From: Proteiniphilum sp. UBA4977
GTDB lineage: Bacteria > Bacteroidota > Bacteroidia > Bacteroidales > Dysgonomonadaceae
NCBI GenBank assembly: GCA_002398565.1
Contig: DGZP01000052.1
Span: 1-49,900, forward strand
DNA: 49,900 bases
Direction: 5' to 3'
Every line of letters begins with the position of its first letter. Position 1 is the first letter of the stretch. This document shows, one piece after another, positions 25,051 through 33,657 of the stretch. A program made the position numbers and the translations under genes. The notes under the pieces are model-generated. The model made no database searches and was not told the origin of the DNA. It saw only the letters and a program-made list of their open reading frames with translations.

Positions 25051-27510
25051 TCAATTTCCCGTGGGGGCTGTACTTGTTCCTTGCTGCGTGTTACCCTCTC
25101 CCTGCATCACATCTTCGTTGCTGATGCTGCGCTGCACCTTCTTCATGGATGTTTTCAAGTCGCCAAACCGATATGTCACACTAATCCGGAAATTTCGCAT
25201 TGGGTTCATGAACTCGCTCTTCTGGGTAAACCCCACACCAGTGGTGGTGGAGGTAAATGCCCTGTATTTTGAAAATAGATTTTGTATGTTAAGGGCCAGG
25301 TCAAGTTTTTTCTCCAAAATGCTTTTTTGAAGACTAAAAGAGTAAAAATAGAAAGCCGACTGTACCGTCTGCAACTGAATACGGTTCAAAAACAAACCAC
25401 CATTGGCACCCACCCTGAAATCCCCGGGAAAGGTAAAGGTCAATCCGCCAAATGCACGTCCTGAGAAACCACTGTTCTTCAATTCACTGTTTTCTGTGCT
25501 TTGGATATCGGTATAATTCAGACCTCCATTCAGATAGGTGCGAATCATCTGGGTTGGCGTCCAGCTCACGTATACATTCGTTCCTACTGTATGGTTTCGC
25601 CCGATGTTGGCGTACGTATTGTGGGTTACCCCATTCTGCACAAAGCTGTAACCGGTAACGGCATTTTTTGCGAAAGCGTAACTGAGCGTGACATTGAAGT
25701 TCAACTTTTGTGAAAAGGAGCCATAGTTTATGTTGAAATTGTGCTGCTGCTCCGCATCGAGTCTGGGATTTCCATAACTGATATTGTTGGGGTCCACATC
25801 GTTGACATAGGGATTCAGGTACCATATTCCGGGACGGGAGATACGCATGTTATAGCCCCCGCGTAATGTGTTTGTCATTCCGAGCTGGTAGGAAAGTGTG
25901 GCGGAGGGGACCAGATCGAAAAAACCGGTTTGTATAATCGTATCCAGGTTGTTACTCATGAAGTGGATATTCTGTTCAGTATTTTCAGCGCGCAATCCAA
26001 GCTTCATTCCAATTTTACCCGTTTTATAACCATAGCCGGCATATCCGGAGGTGATATTCTGGGTATGCTCCAGATCGTTTTTTCGGTCCGGATCGGGCTT
26101 CCAGGTACCCTCATTCACATCAAAGAAGGTATGATCGGTCCAACTTGAGTTATCTCTGTAAATATACTTTAATCCCGCTTCCACACTATGTTTTCCGTTC
26201 AACGGATTCACATAGTCCATCTGGCCTGTGTGTTCGCTTCCACCGGCATCATTTGCACTTTTTATCCGATGTCCATCAAGGTAATAAAACGAACCCGTCA
26301 CATCATCATATGTACTTTCATATTCACTGTCGTTGGGATTATTCTCGAACCGGTATGAGGCGGTGAGCATCTCACCCTTCTTTTTGAAACTACGCTGGTA
26401 GTCGGCCGACAGGTTCATCCCGCCAAACTGATTCATACTCTCATTGCGTGTTTTATAGCTATAGGACCGGGCACCTGCGGAAAGAGCTTCCTGCAGGTTT
26501 AGCGAATTGAATTTTCCTCCAAAGCGGGAGGCCGACAGGTTGAAGAGATTTAACGTATCCGGTTCAAAACTGATTGATCCGTTCAGGAAGAGCCCGCCTC
26601 CATCGCTTTTATTGGTACCGTTGAGGGTGAGGGTATTTTGTGGATTCGGAGTATATTCTTCCCGCATGAAATCCGATTCCGACTCGGGCCGTTCATGATG
26701 GAAGTATCCTGCGTTACCGGTAAAACCAAACTTGCCGTATTTTGTAGCCAGATAAGCATTCCCTCCGTAGCCTCCGAAATTATCGCCATTAGCTCCTACA
26801 GAGCCGGAATAACCATCATCGGCCCGTTTGTCGGTAACAATATTGATAATGCCGCCAACACCTTCGGCATCATATTTTGCTCCGGGATCTGTAATCACCT
26901 CAATATCCTTCACACTGTTTGCCGGCATGCTCTTGAGCACTTGTGAGGGATTTCCGGAAATCATGTTGGAAGGCTTTCCGTTCAGGTAAATCTTAAAGTT
27001 CGAAGATCCCTTCAGCTGAATCTCATCTTCGCCGTCCACTGTAACTAACGGTACCTTACGCAACAGATCAAGTACATTGGATGTGGATGATTCGGGATCG
27101 TCCTTGGCACTATAGGTAAGTTTATCAATCTCCACTTTCACCAGTGGCCTCTGTGCGGTGACCTTTAACTCGTCGAGTTCCGTGGCACTTTCCGTGAGGG
27201 AGACCTCTCCCAGCTCCAGAGGATTTTGTGCAGTAGTGACTTCAACCCTCTTCGTTAGTCCATTCATTCCCACAAAATGAAAGGCAAAGAGATATTTTCC
27301 GGGCGACAAAGTGGTGGCGAAAGTTCCATCCTCCCGCGTGGCAAATTTCTTAATAGCGTTAGCGGGGGTAGCTTCCCGGGAAACCGAAATCGTGGCATAA
27401 GGAAGCGGATCACGATCGGCAGCTGAAACCAGCTTTCCATTCACTGTCACATTTTGTGCTGTTAAACTGAGCGATAATAGAAAAAAGAATAAAATCAATG
27501 CTTGTTTCAT
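25051..27510 (-). CDS. TonB-dependent receptor, outer-membrane beta-barrel family
   Basis: An 819-residue outer-membrane protein with signal peptide (1-18), a carboxypeptidase-regulatory-like domain (VNGKLVSAADRDPLPYATIS), a plug with NVLDLLRKVPLVTVDGEDEI, IYLNGKPSNMISGN and DPGAKYDAEGVGGIINIVT, then a barrel ending with FRISVTYRFG and a short polar tail. No SusD partner is adjacent, so it is not a classical Sus pair. Its cargo is unknown; metal chelates, peptides and vitamins are all possible. It stands alone between trmD and the divergent lysO genes. Confidence 0.9.
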   Translation of the reverse strand: MKQALILFFFLLSLSLTAQNVTVNGKLVSAADRDPLPYATISVSREATPANAIKKFATREDGTFATTLSPGKYLFAFHFVGMNGLTKRVEVTTAQNPLELGEVSLTESATELDELKVTAQRPLVKVEIDKLTYSAKDDPESSTSNVLDLLRKVPLVTVDGEDEIQLKGSSNFKIYLNGKPSNMISGNPSQVLKSMPANSVKDIEVITDPGAKYDAEGVGGIINIVTDKRADDGYSGSVGANGDNFGGYGGNAYLATKYGKFGFTGNAGYFHHERPESESDFMREEYTPNPQNTLTLNGTNKSDGGGLFLNGSISFEPDTLNLFNLSASRFGGKFNSLNLQEALSAGARSYSYKTRNESMNQFGGMNLSADYQRSFKKKGEMLTASYRFENNPNDSEYESTYDDVTGSFYYLDGHRIKSANDAGGSEHTGQMDYVNPLNGKHSVEAGLKYIYRDNSSWTDHTFFDVNEGTWKPDPDRKNDLEHTQNITSGYAGYGYKTGKIGMKLGLRAENTEQNIHFMSNNLDTIIQTGFFDLVPSATLSYQLGMTNTLRGGYNMRISRPGIWYLNPYVNDVDPNNISYGNPRLDAEQQHNFNINYGSFSQKLNFNVTLSYAFAKNAVTGYSFVQNGVTHNTYANIGRNHTVGTNVYVSWTPTQMIRTYLNGGLNYTDIQSTENSELKNSGFSGRAFGGLTFTFPGDFRVGANGGLFLNRIQLQTVQSAFYFYSFSLQKSILEKKLDLALNIQNLFSKYRAFTSTTTGVGFTQKSEFMNPMRNFRISVTYRFGDLKTSMKKVQRSISNEDVMQGEGNTQQGTSTAPTGN

Positions 27511-27679
27511 TGTGGTCTTTAATAAAAATTTCGTGCATTCGGAAAGTTAAAAGTAAATATAATTTCGACTTGTTTTTTTGAATTATTTCATGATTATAGT
27601 TATTTAACAAAAAAGGGACAATTGGCTTTGCTCAAGTGTCAGTTTTTAATTTTCAGATGGACCAAACCATACATTTGCC

Positions 27680-27728
27680 TACCTTTGCAGTAAGATTTTA
27701 GGTCATCCAAACTTTTTGTCTAGTTTTG
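27680..27728 (+). promoter_or_regulatory. Two candidate -7 boxes for the lysO genes
   Basis: TACCTTTG at 27680-27687 and TAGTTTTG at 27721-27728 both fit TAnnTTTG. The second has TTTA 20 bases upstream but would leave a leader of only about 8 bases; the first gives a leader near 47 bases. I cannot say which is used. Confidence 0.45.
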
Positions 27729-27740
27729 CAAAAAAACATT

Positions 27741-28010
27741 ATGACATACATTCTGTTGGCTATTACGGCAGGGATTGCAGCCGGTTATCTGTGCAGGAGA
27801 CGGACCATCGTGAAATATACCGGTTCTTTGTTGAGCGTGGTGATCATGCTCCTGTTATTTCTTCTGGGCATCTCTGTCGGAAGCAACAATCAGGTTATCA
27901 ATAATTTTACTGCTATAGGACTGGATGCTTTTATCCTGACTGCCGGAGGAACGCTGGGAAGTTTGTTCGGCGCGAAATGGACATACAAGAAGTTTTTTAC
28001 AACGAAATGA
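27741..28010 (+). CDS. lysO: LysO-type exporter, N-terminal subunit (DUF340)
   Basis: An 89-residue membrane protein, matching the first third of the single-chain lysine exporter LysO (YbjE). It has three hydrophobic segments with LLSVVIMLLLFLLGISVGSN and AGGTLGSLFGAKW. ATG 27741 (MTYILL) is preferred to the open codons upstream, which overlap a promoter box. Its stop TGA overlaps the next gene's ATG (ATGA), so translation is probably coupled. Two-gene LysO versions are common in Bacteroidota, so this is a natural split. Confidence 0.8.
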   Translation: MTYILLAITAGIAAGYLCRRRTIVKYTGSLLSVVIMLLLFLLGISVGSNNQVINNFTAIGLDAFILTAGGTLGSLFGAKWTYKKFFTTK

Positions 28011-28609
28011 AGCAATCCTTTTTATACCTCCTTCTTTTTTTCGCGGGTGTGCTGCTTGCATTGTGGGGGTTAATTCCTGAAACACTTCTGAATAGCGACA
28101 TTGCTACCTGGGTACTTTACGGGCTGCTTTTTCTGGTTGGCATACAGATCGGTTCAGGTAGAAACATGTTTGCCGTGCTGAAACGTTTTGGCTGGAAGAT
28201 ACTGATGATACCGCTGGCAACCACAGCGGGAACTTTTGGCGGTGTGGCACTGATGAGCATGATCATTCCTGAAAGAAGCCTGACCGATTGCCTGAGTGTG
28301 GGGGCCGGCTTTGCCTACTATTCACTGTCGAGCATTCTCATCACTGAATTCAGGGGAACTGAACTTGGAACGGTGGCTCTGCTGGCTAATATCATGCGTG
28401 AGTTCAGTGTCCTTATCCTGGCTCCATGGATGGTGAAATATTTTGGAAAACTGGCACCCATCACAGCCGGCGGAGCTACTACGATGGATACGACCCTGCC
28501 GGTAATTACCAAATATTCAGGCTCGGATTATGTGGTCATTGCCCTCTTTCACGGGATAGTCATCGACTTCTCGGTACCGTTATGGGTGAGTTTCTTTAGC
28601 AGTTTGTGA
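28007..28609 (+). CDS. lysO: LysO-type exporter, C-terminal subunit
   Basis: A 200-residue membrane protein matching the C-terminal two-thirds of LysO, which exports lysine and toxic analogues. Marks are LVGIQIGSGRN, VGAGFAYYSLSSILITEF, GTVALLANIMREF and the conserved GGATTMDTTLPVITKYSG. ATG 28007 begins inside the stop of the preceding gene; an earlier ATG at 27977 would overlap it by 34 bases and is less likely. The two products should form one transporter in the inner membrane. Confidence 0.88.
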   Translation: MKQSFLYLLLFFAGVLLALWGLIPETLLNSDIATWVLYGLLFLVGIQIGSGRNMFAVLKRFGWKILMIPLATTAGTFGGVALMSMIIPERSLTDCLSVGAGFAYYSLSSILITEFRGTELGTVALLANIMREFSVLILAPWMVKYFGKLAPITAGGATTMDTTLPVITKYSGSDYVVIALFHGIVIDFSVPLWVSFFSSL

Positions 28610-28664
28610 CAGTAAGACAATAAACAAACCTCAACAGTAAAACGTTAGTTACTAAACAAGATAT

Positions 28665-29795
28665 ATGCGGGCACTCATTAATGCTTTTATAATTCACGTT
28701 ACACTAAACATTCTGGTCTTCCTGAAAGGATGGCATGCCTTTGATGAAAAAAAATGGGCACGCATCCTGCTTTCGGTAGTCTTTGGAACGGAACTGGCCG
28801 TGTACTCGGCCGGGTTGCTTTTCTTCCGGGTTATTCCCGACCCTGTCACCCAGTTTATCCGGGTCATGGGTACCAGCTGGATGCTCTTTCTGTTTTATGC
28901 AGGTGGATTATGGCTTATCACTGATCTGATCTACATTATCATAAGAAGAATACAGCAAAGACCCTGGCATTTTAAAGATCAGTCCCAAAAGTACAGGATC
29001 ATTACATTTTTGCTACCGGTTCTGGTTGTATCAGGCGTGATGGGATACGGTCATTACAGGTTCATGCATCCCGTGGTGCAACAGGTACCCATAACTGTAC
29101 ATAAGCATGCAGGAAACATTGACTCTCTGCGTATTGTCATGGCGGGCGACCTGCATTTGGGTTGGATGATTAACAGGAAACATACCAAACGGTTTGTCGA
29201 TTTGATTATGGCTCAGAAACCCGACCTGATTCTCTTTGTCGGTGATATCCTTGATTCTCAAATTGAGCCGATCCTGGAAGAGCGGATGAATGAAGAGTTG
29301 TCACGTCTGACTGCACCCCTGGGCGTATATTCCTGCACCGGCAACCATGAATACCGATATGATGCGGAGGAGAAAATCCGACTTTTAAATGAAGCCGGAA
29401 TCATAATGCTGCGTGACTCTGCCGTATTGATCGACAGTGCCTTTTATGTGGTGGGACGTGAAGACGAGGTCGTTATTCACCGACAACCCACGAAAAATAT
29501 TTTTTCCACACAGGGCATTGACCCTGCCAAACCGGTGATTGTACTGAATCACACACCGGATGATCTGGACGAAGAAGTTCAGGCCGGAGCAGATATTGCG
29601 CTGTACGGACATACACACCACGGCCAGGCCTTTCCGGGTAACATTGCCACACAAATTGTCTTTGAAGTGGCACACGGATACAAGAAAAAAGGGAATACAC
29701 ATGTATACGTTACTTCAGGTATAGGGCTGGTCGGACCACAACACCGTATAGGCACTGTATCAGAGATAGTGATGATGACGGTTAAATTTGAATAA
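28665..29795 (+). CDS. Membrane-anchored calcineurin-like metallophosphoesterase
   Basis: A 376-residue protein with four hydrophobic segments (about 5-21, 35-57, 70-95, 112-128) and then a metallophosphoesterase domain. The metal-binding motifs are complete: AGDLHLGW (D162, H164), VGDILD (D194), GNHEY (N227, H228), LNHTPDD and GHTHHGQ. It resembles the YkuE/YaeI group of phosphodiesterases, some of which act on lipids such as UDP-diacylglucosamine, but the substrate here is not readable. It follows the lysO genes by 55 bases on the same strand. Confidence 0.9.
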   Translation: MRALINAFIIHVTLNILVFLKGWHAFDEKKWARILLSVVFGTELAVYSAGLLFFRVIPDPVTQFIRVMGTSWMLFLFYAGGLWLITDLIYIIIRRIQQRPWHFKDQSQKYRIITFLLPVLVVSGVMGYGHYRFMHPVVQQVPITVHKHAGNIDSLRIVMAGDLHLGWMINRKHTKRFVDLIMAQKPDLILFVGDILDSQIEPILEERMNEELSRLTAPLGVYSCTGNHEYRYDAEEKIRLLNEAGIIMLRDSAVLIDSAFYVVGREDEVVIHRQPTKNIFSTQGIDPAKPVIVLNHTPDDLDEEVQAGADIALYGHTHHGQAFPGNIATQIVFEVAHGYKKKGNTHVYVTSGIGLVGPQHRIGTVSEIVMMTVKFE

Positions 29796-29813
29796 CCTGA
29801 AAAATATTACCCT

Positions 29814-31118
29814 TCAAAGGTTGTCTACCGCCTTCTCGAGATGTACCGAATGGGAACCTTTTAACAGGATATAATATCCCGTGAGAGGGTCCTCATTTAA
29901 CGACTTTATCAGCGCCTCCACATCTTCGAAAAAATGATAGGTCGCATTGGCAGGTATCAGCTCCCTGAAAATGTCTCCTACCAGATAAACCCGGGCGTAG
30001 GATTGTTTTTGTAGAAAATCTAACATCCTTTGATGCTCAACCCGGCTGATCTCGCCCAACTCCTTCATCTCACCAAGGATGACCATTTTTGGCAATGAAG
30101 AGGGAACCGTTGTGAAAAATTCAAGCGAGGTTTTCATACTGGTCGGGTTGGCATTGTAAGCATCAATAATCAAATCGTTCCGTTCGGTACGTTTGAACTG
30201 AGAACGATGGTTCTGCGGCTCATACTCTTCCAGTGCGGCACTTATACGCTCGGCATTGATTCCGAAGAACTTGGATACCGCTACGGCGGCTATCGCATTG
30301 TCAAAGTTAAACTCACCCACCAGACTGGTCCTCACACGGTAGGACGCGTCGAAGAAGCTCCAATCGAATTTCAAAAAAGGTGTTGCATCGGCAATAGATC
30401 CGGAAGCAAAGAGCGTAGGATCATTTTTTCCATAAAGGATACGATCCATACCTTCCGACAATTCATACAAAATCTGATTGTCTTTGTTTACGAAGACCTT
30501 TCCTTCATGTGCACGAATGAAGTCGTACAATTCTCCTTTGGTTTTAATTACGTTCTCAAAGGAACCAAAACCTTCAAGGTGGGCTTTACCCAGATTAGTG
30601 ATAAGGCCGTAATTTGGCTCGGCAATCTCGCATAACTCTCTAATGTCGCCCGGATGATTGGCACCCATTTCAATGACCCCAATTTCATGAGACTTATTCA
30701 TTGACAAGAGTGTAAGCGGCACGCCAATATGATTATTGAAGTTTCCCTGGGTATAGGCCACCTTGAATTCACGCGACAATGCAATGGCAATAAGCTCTTT
30801 GGTTGTAGTTTTCCCGTTTGTTCCGGTAATGCCGATAATGGGAATCCTCAGCTTACGACGGTGATAATTTGCCAGCTTCTGCAGCGCAGTGAGTACGTTG
30901 TCCACTACAATAATACGCTCATCAGCAGGTTCGTATTCGGGGCGCTCATCCACCACAGCGAAGGCGCAGCCGGCCTCCAGGGCTTCATTTGCAAAAAGGT
31001 TACCGTTGAACCTCTCTCCCTTCAGGGCAAAAAAGATTGAGTCTTTGGAACACATGCGTGAGTCGGTTGTCACGGAAGGGTATTTGCGAAAAATAGAATA
31101 CAGATCTGCTGTTTCCAT
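29814..31118 (-). CDS. murF: UDP-N-acetylmuramoyl-tripeptide--D-alanyl-D-alanine ligase
   Basis: MurF adds D-Ala-D-Ala to the UDP-MurNAc-tripeptide, the last cytoplasmic step of the peptidoglycan precursor. The 434-residue Mur ligase shows the N-terminal substrate domain (TTDSRMCSKDSIFFALKGERFNGN), the P-loop GITGTNGKTTTKE (97-109), EMGANHPGDI, NAIAAVAVSKFFG and DAYNANPTSMK. It stands apart from a dcw cluster, which is common in Bacteroidota. It converges with the phosphoesterase gene with an 18-base gap. Confidence 0.96.
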   Translation of the reverse strand: METADLYSIFRKYPSVTTDSRMCSKDSIFFALKGERFNGNLFANEALEAGCAFAVVDERPEYEPADERIIVVDNVLTALQKLANYHRRKLRIPIIGITGTNGKTTTKELIAIALSREFKVAYTQGNFNNHIGVPLTLLSMNKSHEIGVIEMGANHPGDIRELCEIAEPNYGLITNLGKAHLEGFGSFENVIKTKGELYDFIRAHEGKVFVNKDNQILYELSEGMDRILYGKNDPTLFASGSIADATPFLKFDWSFFDASYRVRTSLVGEFNFDNAIAAVAVSKFFGINAERISAALEEYEPQNHRSQFKRTERNDLIIDAYNANPTSMKTSLEFFTTVPSSLPKMVILGEMKELGEISRVEHQRMLDFLQKQSYARVYLVGDIFRELIPANATYHFFEDVEALIKSLNEDPLTGYYILLKGSHSVHLEKAVDNL

Positions 31119-31160
31119 ATGGAGATGACTTGTTGCCTTGTATGTTAGATAATGACAGGA

Positions 31161-32336
31161 TCAGAAACCCAGCTTAGCGGCTATTTCGGGCGGAAGAGCT
31201 TTCTTGTGCAGCACGATGCTGACAGTTTTATAACGTATGAACGGATCGGAAGCGTACCATAAACCATCATATGGGCCGATTTCACCCCATGAATTTTTCA
31301 CCATGAAGAACTTCTTTCCACGCTGATCCTTTGCAATTCCATAAATTTGCATTCCATGATCATCGGTCGTAGCATAATTATCGAATGCCGACTGACGCAT
31401 CTCCTGTGTAATTTGCTTTTCTGTGAGGACTTCACTTCCTACCCGCATCCTGAGGTTGGCATCCCGTTCACGACTGGATAATCCCAGCCATCTTGCTTCG
31501 TCAGATCCCGCATTTGCAGCAGACAGCTCATCCGGAACGACGGCAATTCCATCGCGAGAGAACCCTGTCTCACTCACATCAGATGCCCACGCAATTGTGT
31601 ACCCTTTCATGAGGGCATGTTCCATCACTTCCATCAGCTCCTCCACCGGCAGGTTATAGGAGGTTGCCCAGCGCCAGTTATCGGGTACCTCAATGGCGAA
31701 AGGCTTATAAAAAGGATGATGGGCAAAAGAGGTGAGAGAAATATAATCATCCTGTTTCAATCCTAGAAATGCGGCAAAAGAATGTGGCGTATATTCTTTG
31801 CCCTCATATGTAAATGTTTCCGGCACACTGCCAAGATAGGTATCCAGTATTTTTGAGAAACCATCAAACCAGACAGGAGAGAGGCTCCGTTCACCGATAA
31901 TTCCATCAACATACCCTTTCAGCACCTTATCTAGCTCACCATGATCATGTTTTTCGGAACCGTAGTTGAGTCCCGTATATGCGTCTTCCGGTATGATACC
32001 GAATTCTTCAATGGTCTCTATCACATCGGCAAATGAACCGCCGGCAGAAAAATTCAGATTGCCATGGAGACGTGCATATTTTTTTGCCTTGTCTTCGTAG
32101 TTTCTACGAACAATATACATCTCCGAAAGGTCAAACACTCCCTTTCCCATGCGGATAAGTTCCGATTCAAGCATACCTACACCCGAAAAGCTCCAGCAGG
32201 TACCTGTGCTGGCTTGATTCTTAACCGGAGTAATCGGATTCTCCCTGATCACTGAAAATTTATAGCCGTTTTGTGCGAATGAAACAATGGCTGCCAGCCA
32301 CGCAAAAATGACAATAAGGCTCCTCACTTGAAACAT
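31161..32336 (-). CDS. PepC/bleomycin-hydrolase-like C1 cysteine peptidase with signal peptide
   Basis: A 391-residue papain-fold aminopeptidase. The first 22 residues are a signal peptide (hydrophobic, ending FAQ), so it should be periplasmic or exported, unlike cytoplasmic PepC. The catalytic set is complete: Q41 and C47 in NQASTGTCWSFSG, H327 in TTDDHGMQIYG and N348 in MVKNSWGE. It likely trims peptides in the envelope. It is transcribed from its own promoter and ends 42 bases before murF on the same strand. A role in peptide foraging is inferred. Confidence 0.92.
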   Translation of the reverse strand: MFQVRSLIVIFAWLAAIVSFAQNGYKFSVIRENPITPVKNQASTGTCWSFSGVGMLESELIRMGKGVFDLSEMYIVRRNYEDKAKKYARLHGNLNFSAGGSFADVIETIEEFGIIPEDAYTGLNYGSEKHDHGELDKVLKGYVDGIIGERSLSPVWFDGFSKILDTYLGSVPETFTYEGKEYTPHSFAAFLGLKQDDYISLTSFAHHPFYKPFAIEVPDNWRWATSYNLPVEELMEVMEHALMKGYTIAWASDVSETGFSRDGIAVVPDELSAANAGSDEARWLGLSSRERDANLRMRVGSEVLTEKQITQEMRQSAFDNYATTDDHGMQIYGIAKDQRGKKFFMVKNSWGEIGPYDGLWYASDPFIRYKTVSIVLHKKALPPEIAAKLGF

Positions 32337-32422
32337 ATAGTATCTATTCAGCTGTTATTCAATTAATTGAAAACGCTCGACGTTTGCTTCGTTCGGCAAA
32401 AATCAAACATATTTGTTGTTCG

Positions 32423-32453
32423 CAAAGATAGTTTTTTTTGTGCGATTTACAAT
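32423..32453 (-). promoter_or_regulatory. Promoter of the PepC-like gene
   Basis: TATCTTTG (32423-32430) with ATTG (32450-32453) exactly 19 bases upstream gives a near-consensus Bacteroidota promoter. The predicted start near 32418 leaves a leader of about 82 bases. Confidence 0.7.
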
Positions 32454-32547
32454 GGTGGAATACTTTCAAGGGGAAGATGAATTTACTACGATGACACCTG
32501 ATCTTGAAATAAAATTTCCGATTTTGTATGATAAACCTTTTTTGGGT

Positions 32548-32555
32548 TATCTTTG
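32548..32555 (+). promoter_or_regulatory. -7 box for the LysR gene
   Basis: TATCTTTG, exact TAnnTTTG, 72 bases before ATG 32628. A TTTG at 32523-32526 lies 21 bases upstream, slightly long for a -33 element. Confidence 0.5.
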
Positions 32556-32627
32556 GATGTCAGTTATCCTCACTTCAAGCAACAGTTTCTGAGAAGACTA
32601 ATGAAGGATAATGTTTAAAACAACAGG

Positions 32628-33515
32628 ATGGATTACAGGGATACCGTGTTTCTTTCGGTGGCGGAACAGCTGAGTTTTTCAAAGGCAGCTGAAGTCCTGC
32701 ACATCAGTCAGCCTGCAGTCTCCCGCCATATCAAAGAGCTGGAGCAACGCTACGATACCAGCCTCTTTGAACGGAAAGGGAACCGCATCTATCTTACAGG
32801 GGCCGGAGAGAAGGTGTATCATGCACTCAGGGAGATAGCAAAGCATTATCGCAACCTTGATTTTGAAATTGGAGAGTTGCAGAATGCACAGTCAGGTGAA
32901 ATCATCATTGGTGCCAGCTCCACCATTGCCCAATATGTGATTCCCCGGGTGATGGCCTCCTTTTACAAGCGTTATCCTCATATTCAGCTGCACCTGATGA
33001 ACGGCAACTCGTTTGAGATGGAACTGCTGCTGCTTAACAACCGGGTGGATGTGGCGCTTGTGGAAAACCTTTCCTCACAGGGAGGAATTCGCTACCATGA
33101 TTTCCTGCACGACGAGCTGATCGTGGTAACAGGACAAAACAGCCTTTATGCAGGACGTGGTACGATTGAGAAAGAGGATCTGATGCAGATACCGCTGGTG
33201 TTGAGGGAAGAGGGCTCCGGTACTCTGGAGGTGATCAGGCAACTTTTCGCCCGTCACCAACTTCCCTTTGACGACCTCAATACGCCGATTCACCTTGGCA
33301 GCACCGAATCGATCAAGAACTTCCTGCTTGATTTCAACGGTCTGGCCATTGTCTCCGAGAAGGCAGTTCAGAATGAGTTATACCTTAAGACGCTCGTCAA
33401 ACTCCAGGTAACCGGCATTACTTTTCCCCGTGAATTTCGCATCGCACACAAAATCGGACACAAAAGCAGGCTGACGGAACGGTTTGGGCAATATCTGCTG
33501 AGCTACAGGTTCTGA
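32628..33515 (+). CDS. LysR-family transcriptional regulator
   Basis: A 295-residue regulator with the LysR helix-turn-helix (LSFSKAAEVLHISQPAVSRH, about 14-33, then IKELEQRYDTSLFERKGNRI) and the two-lobed effector domain (GEIIIGASSTIAQYVIPRVM, LREEGSGTLEVI). The ligand-binding half resembles CysB/CysL-like regulators. It is upstream of, and on the same strand as, a YeiH-type transporter, a pairing seen in many bacteria. A LysR-type box lies before the transporter promoter, so it probably activates that gene. Effector unknown; sulfite or a related sulfur compound is a guess. Confidence 0.92.
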   Translation: MDYRDTVFLSVAEQLSFSKAAEVLHISQPAVSRHIKELEQRYDTSLFERKGNRIYLTGAGEKVYHALREIAKHYRNLDFEIGELQNAQSGEIIIGASSTIAQYVIPRVMASFYKRYPHIQLHLMNGNSFEMELLLLNNRVDVALVENLSSQGGIRYHDFLHDELIVVTGQNSLYAGRGTIEKEDLMQIPLVLREEGSGTLEVIRQLFARHQLPFDDLNTPIHLGSTESIKNFLLDFNGLAIVSEKAVQNELYLKTLVKLQVTGITFPREFRIAHKIGHKSRLTERFGQYLLSYRF

Positions 33516-33580
33516 CCGCCCAAATCGCTGTTGCACAATAGAATATAAAAATCCAGATTTATCCCGATAGTGACAGACAT

Positions 33581-33595
33581 ATAACCAGATGTTAT
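33581..33595 (+). promoter_or_regulatory. LysR-type box upstream of the YeiH-like gene
   Basis: ATAACCAGATGTTAT contains the perfect arms ATAAC and GTTAT around 5 bases and fits the T-N11-A LysR pattern. Its centre (33588) lies about 64 bases before the predicted transcription start, the usual place of a LysR recognition site. Next to it, TATTTAGTAT occurs twice (33593-33602 and 33606-33615), possibly the activation site. Confidence 0.6.
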
Positions 33596-33614
33596 TTAGT
33601 ATAACTATTTAGTA

Positions 33615-33645
33615 TTTGATTACGTTATATATGATGCTACTTTTG
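33615..33645 (+). promoter_or_regulatory. Promoter of the YeiH-like gene
   Basis: TTTG (33615-33618), 19-base spacer, TACTTTTG (33638-33645): a full match to the Bacteroidota -33/-7 consensus. The start site should be near 33650-33653, only about 5-8 bases before ATG 33658. Confidence 0.75.
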
Positions 33646-33657
33646 TGCCCAAAAAGT

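Noticed and set aside
27977..28010. lysO split as a frameshift mutation
   Set aside because: Each part has a good start, they overlap as ATGA, and two-gene forms are usual in this phylum.
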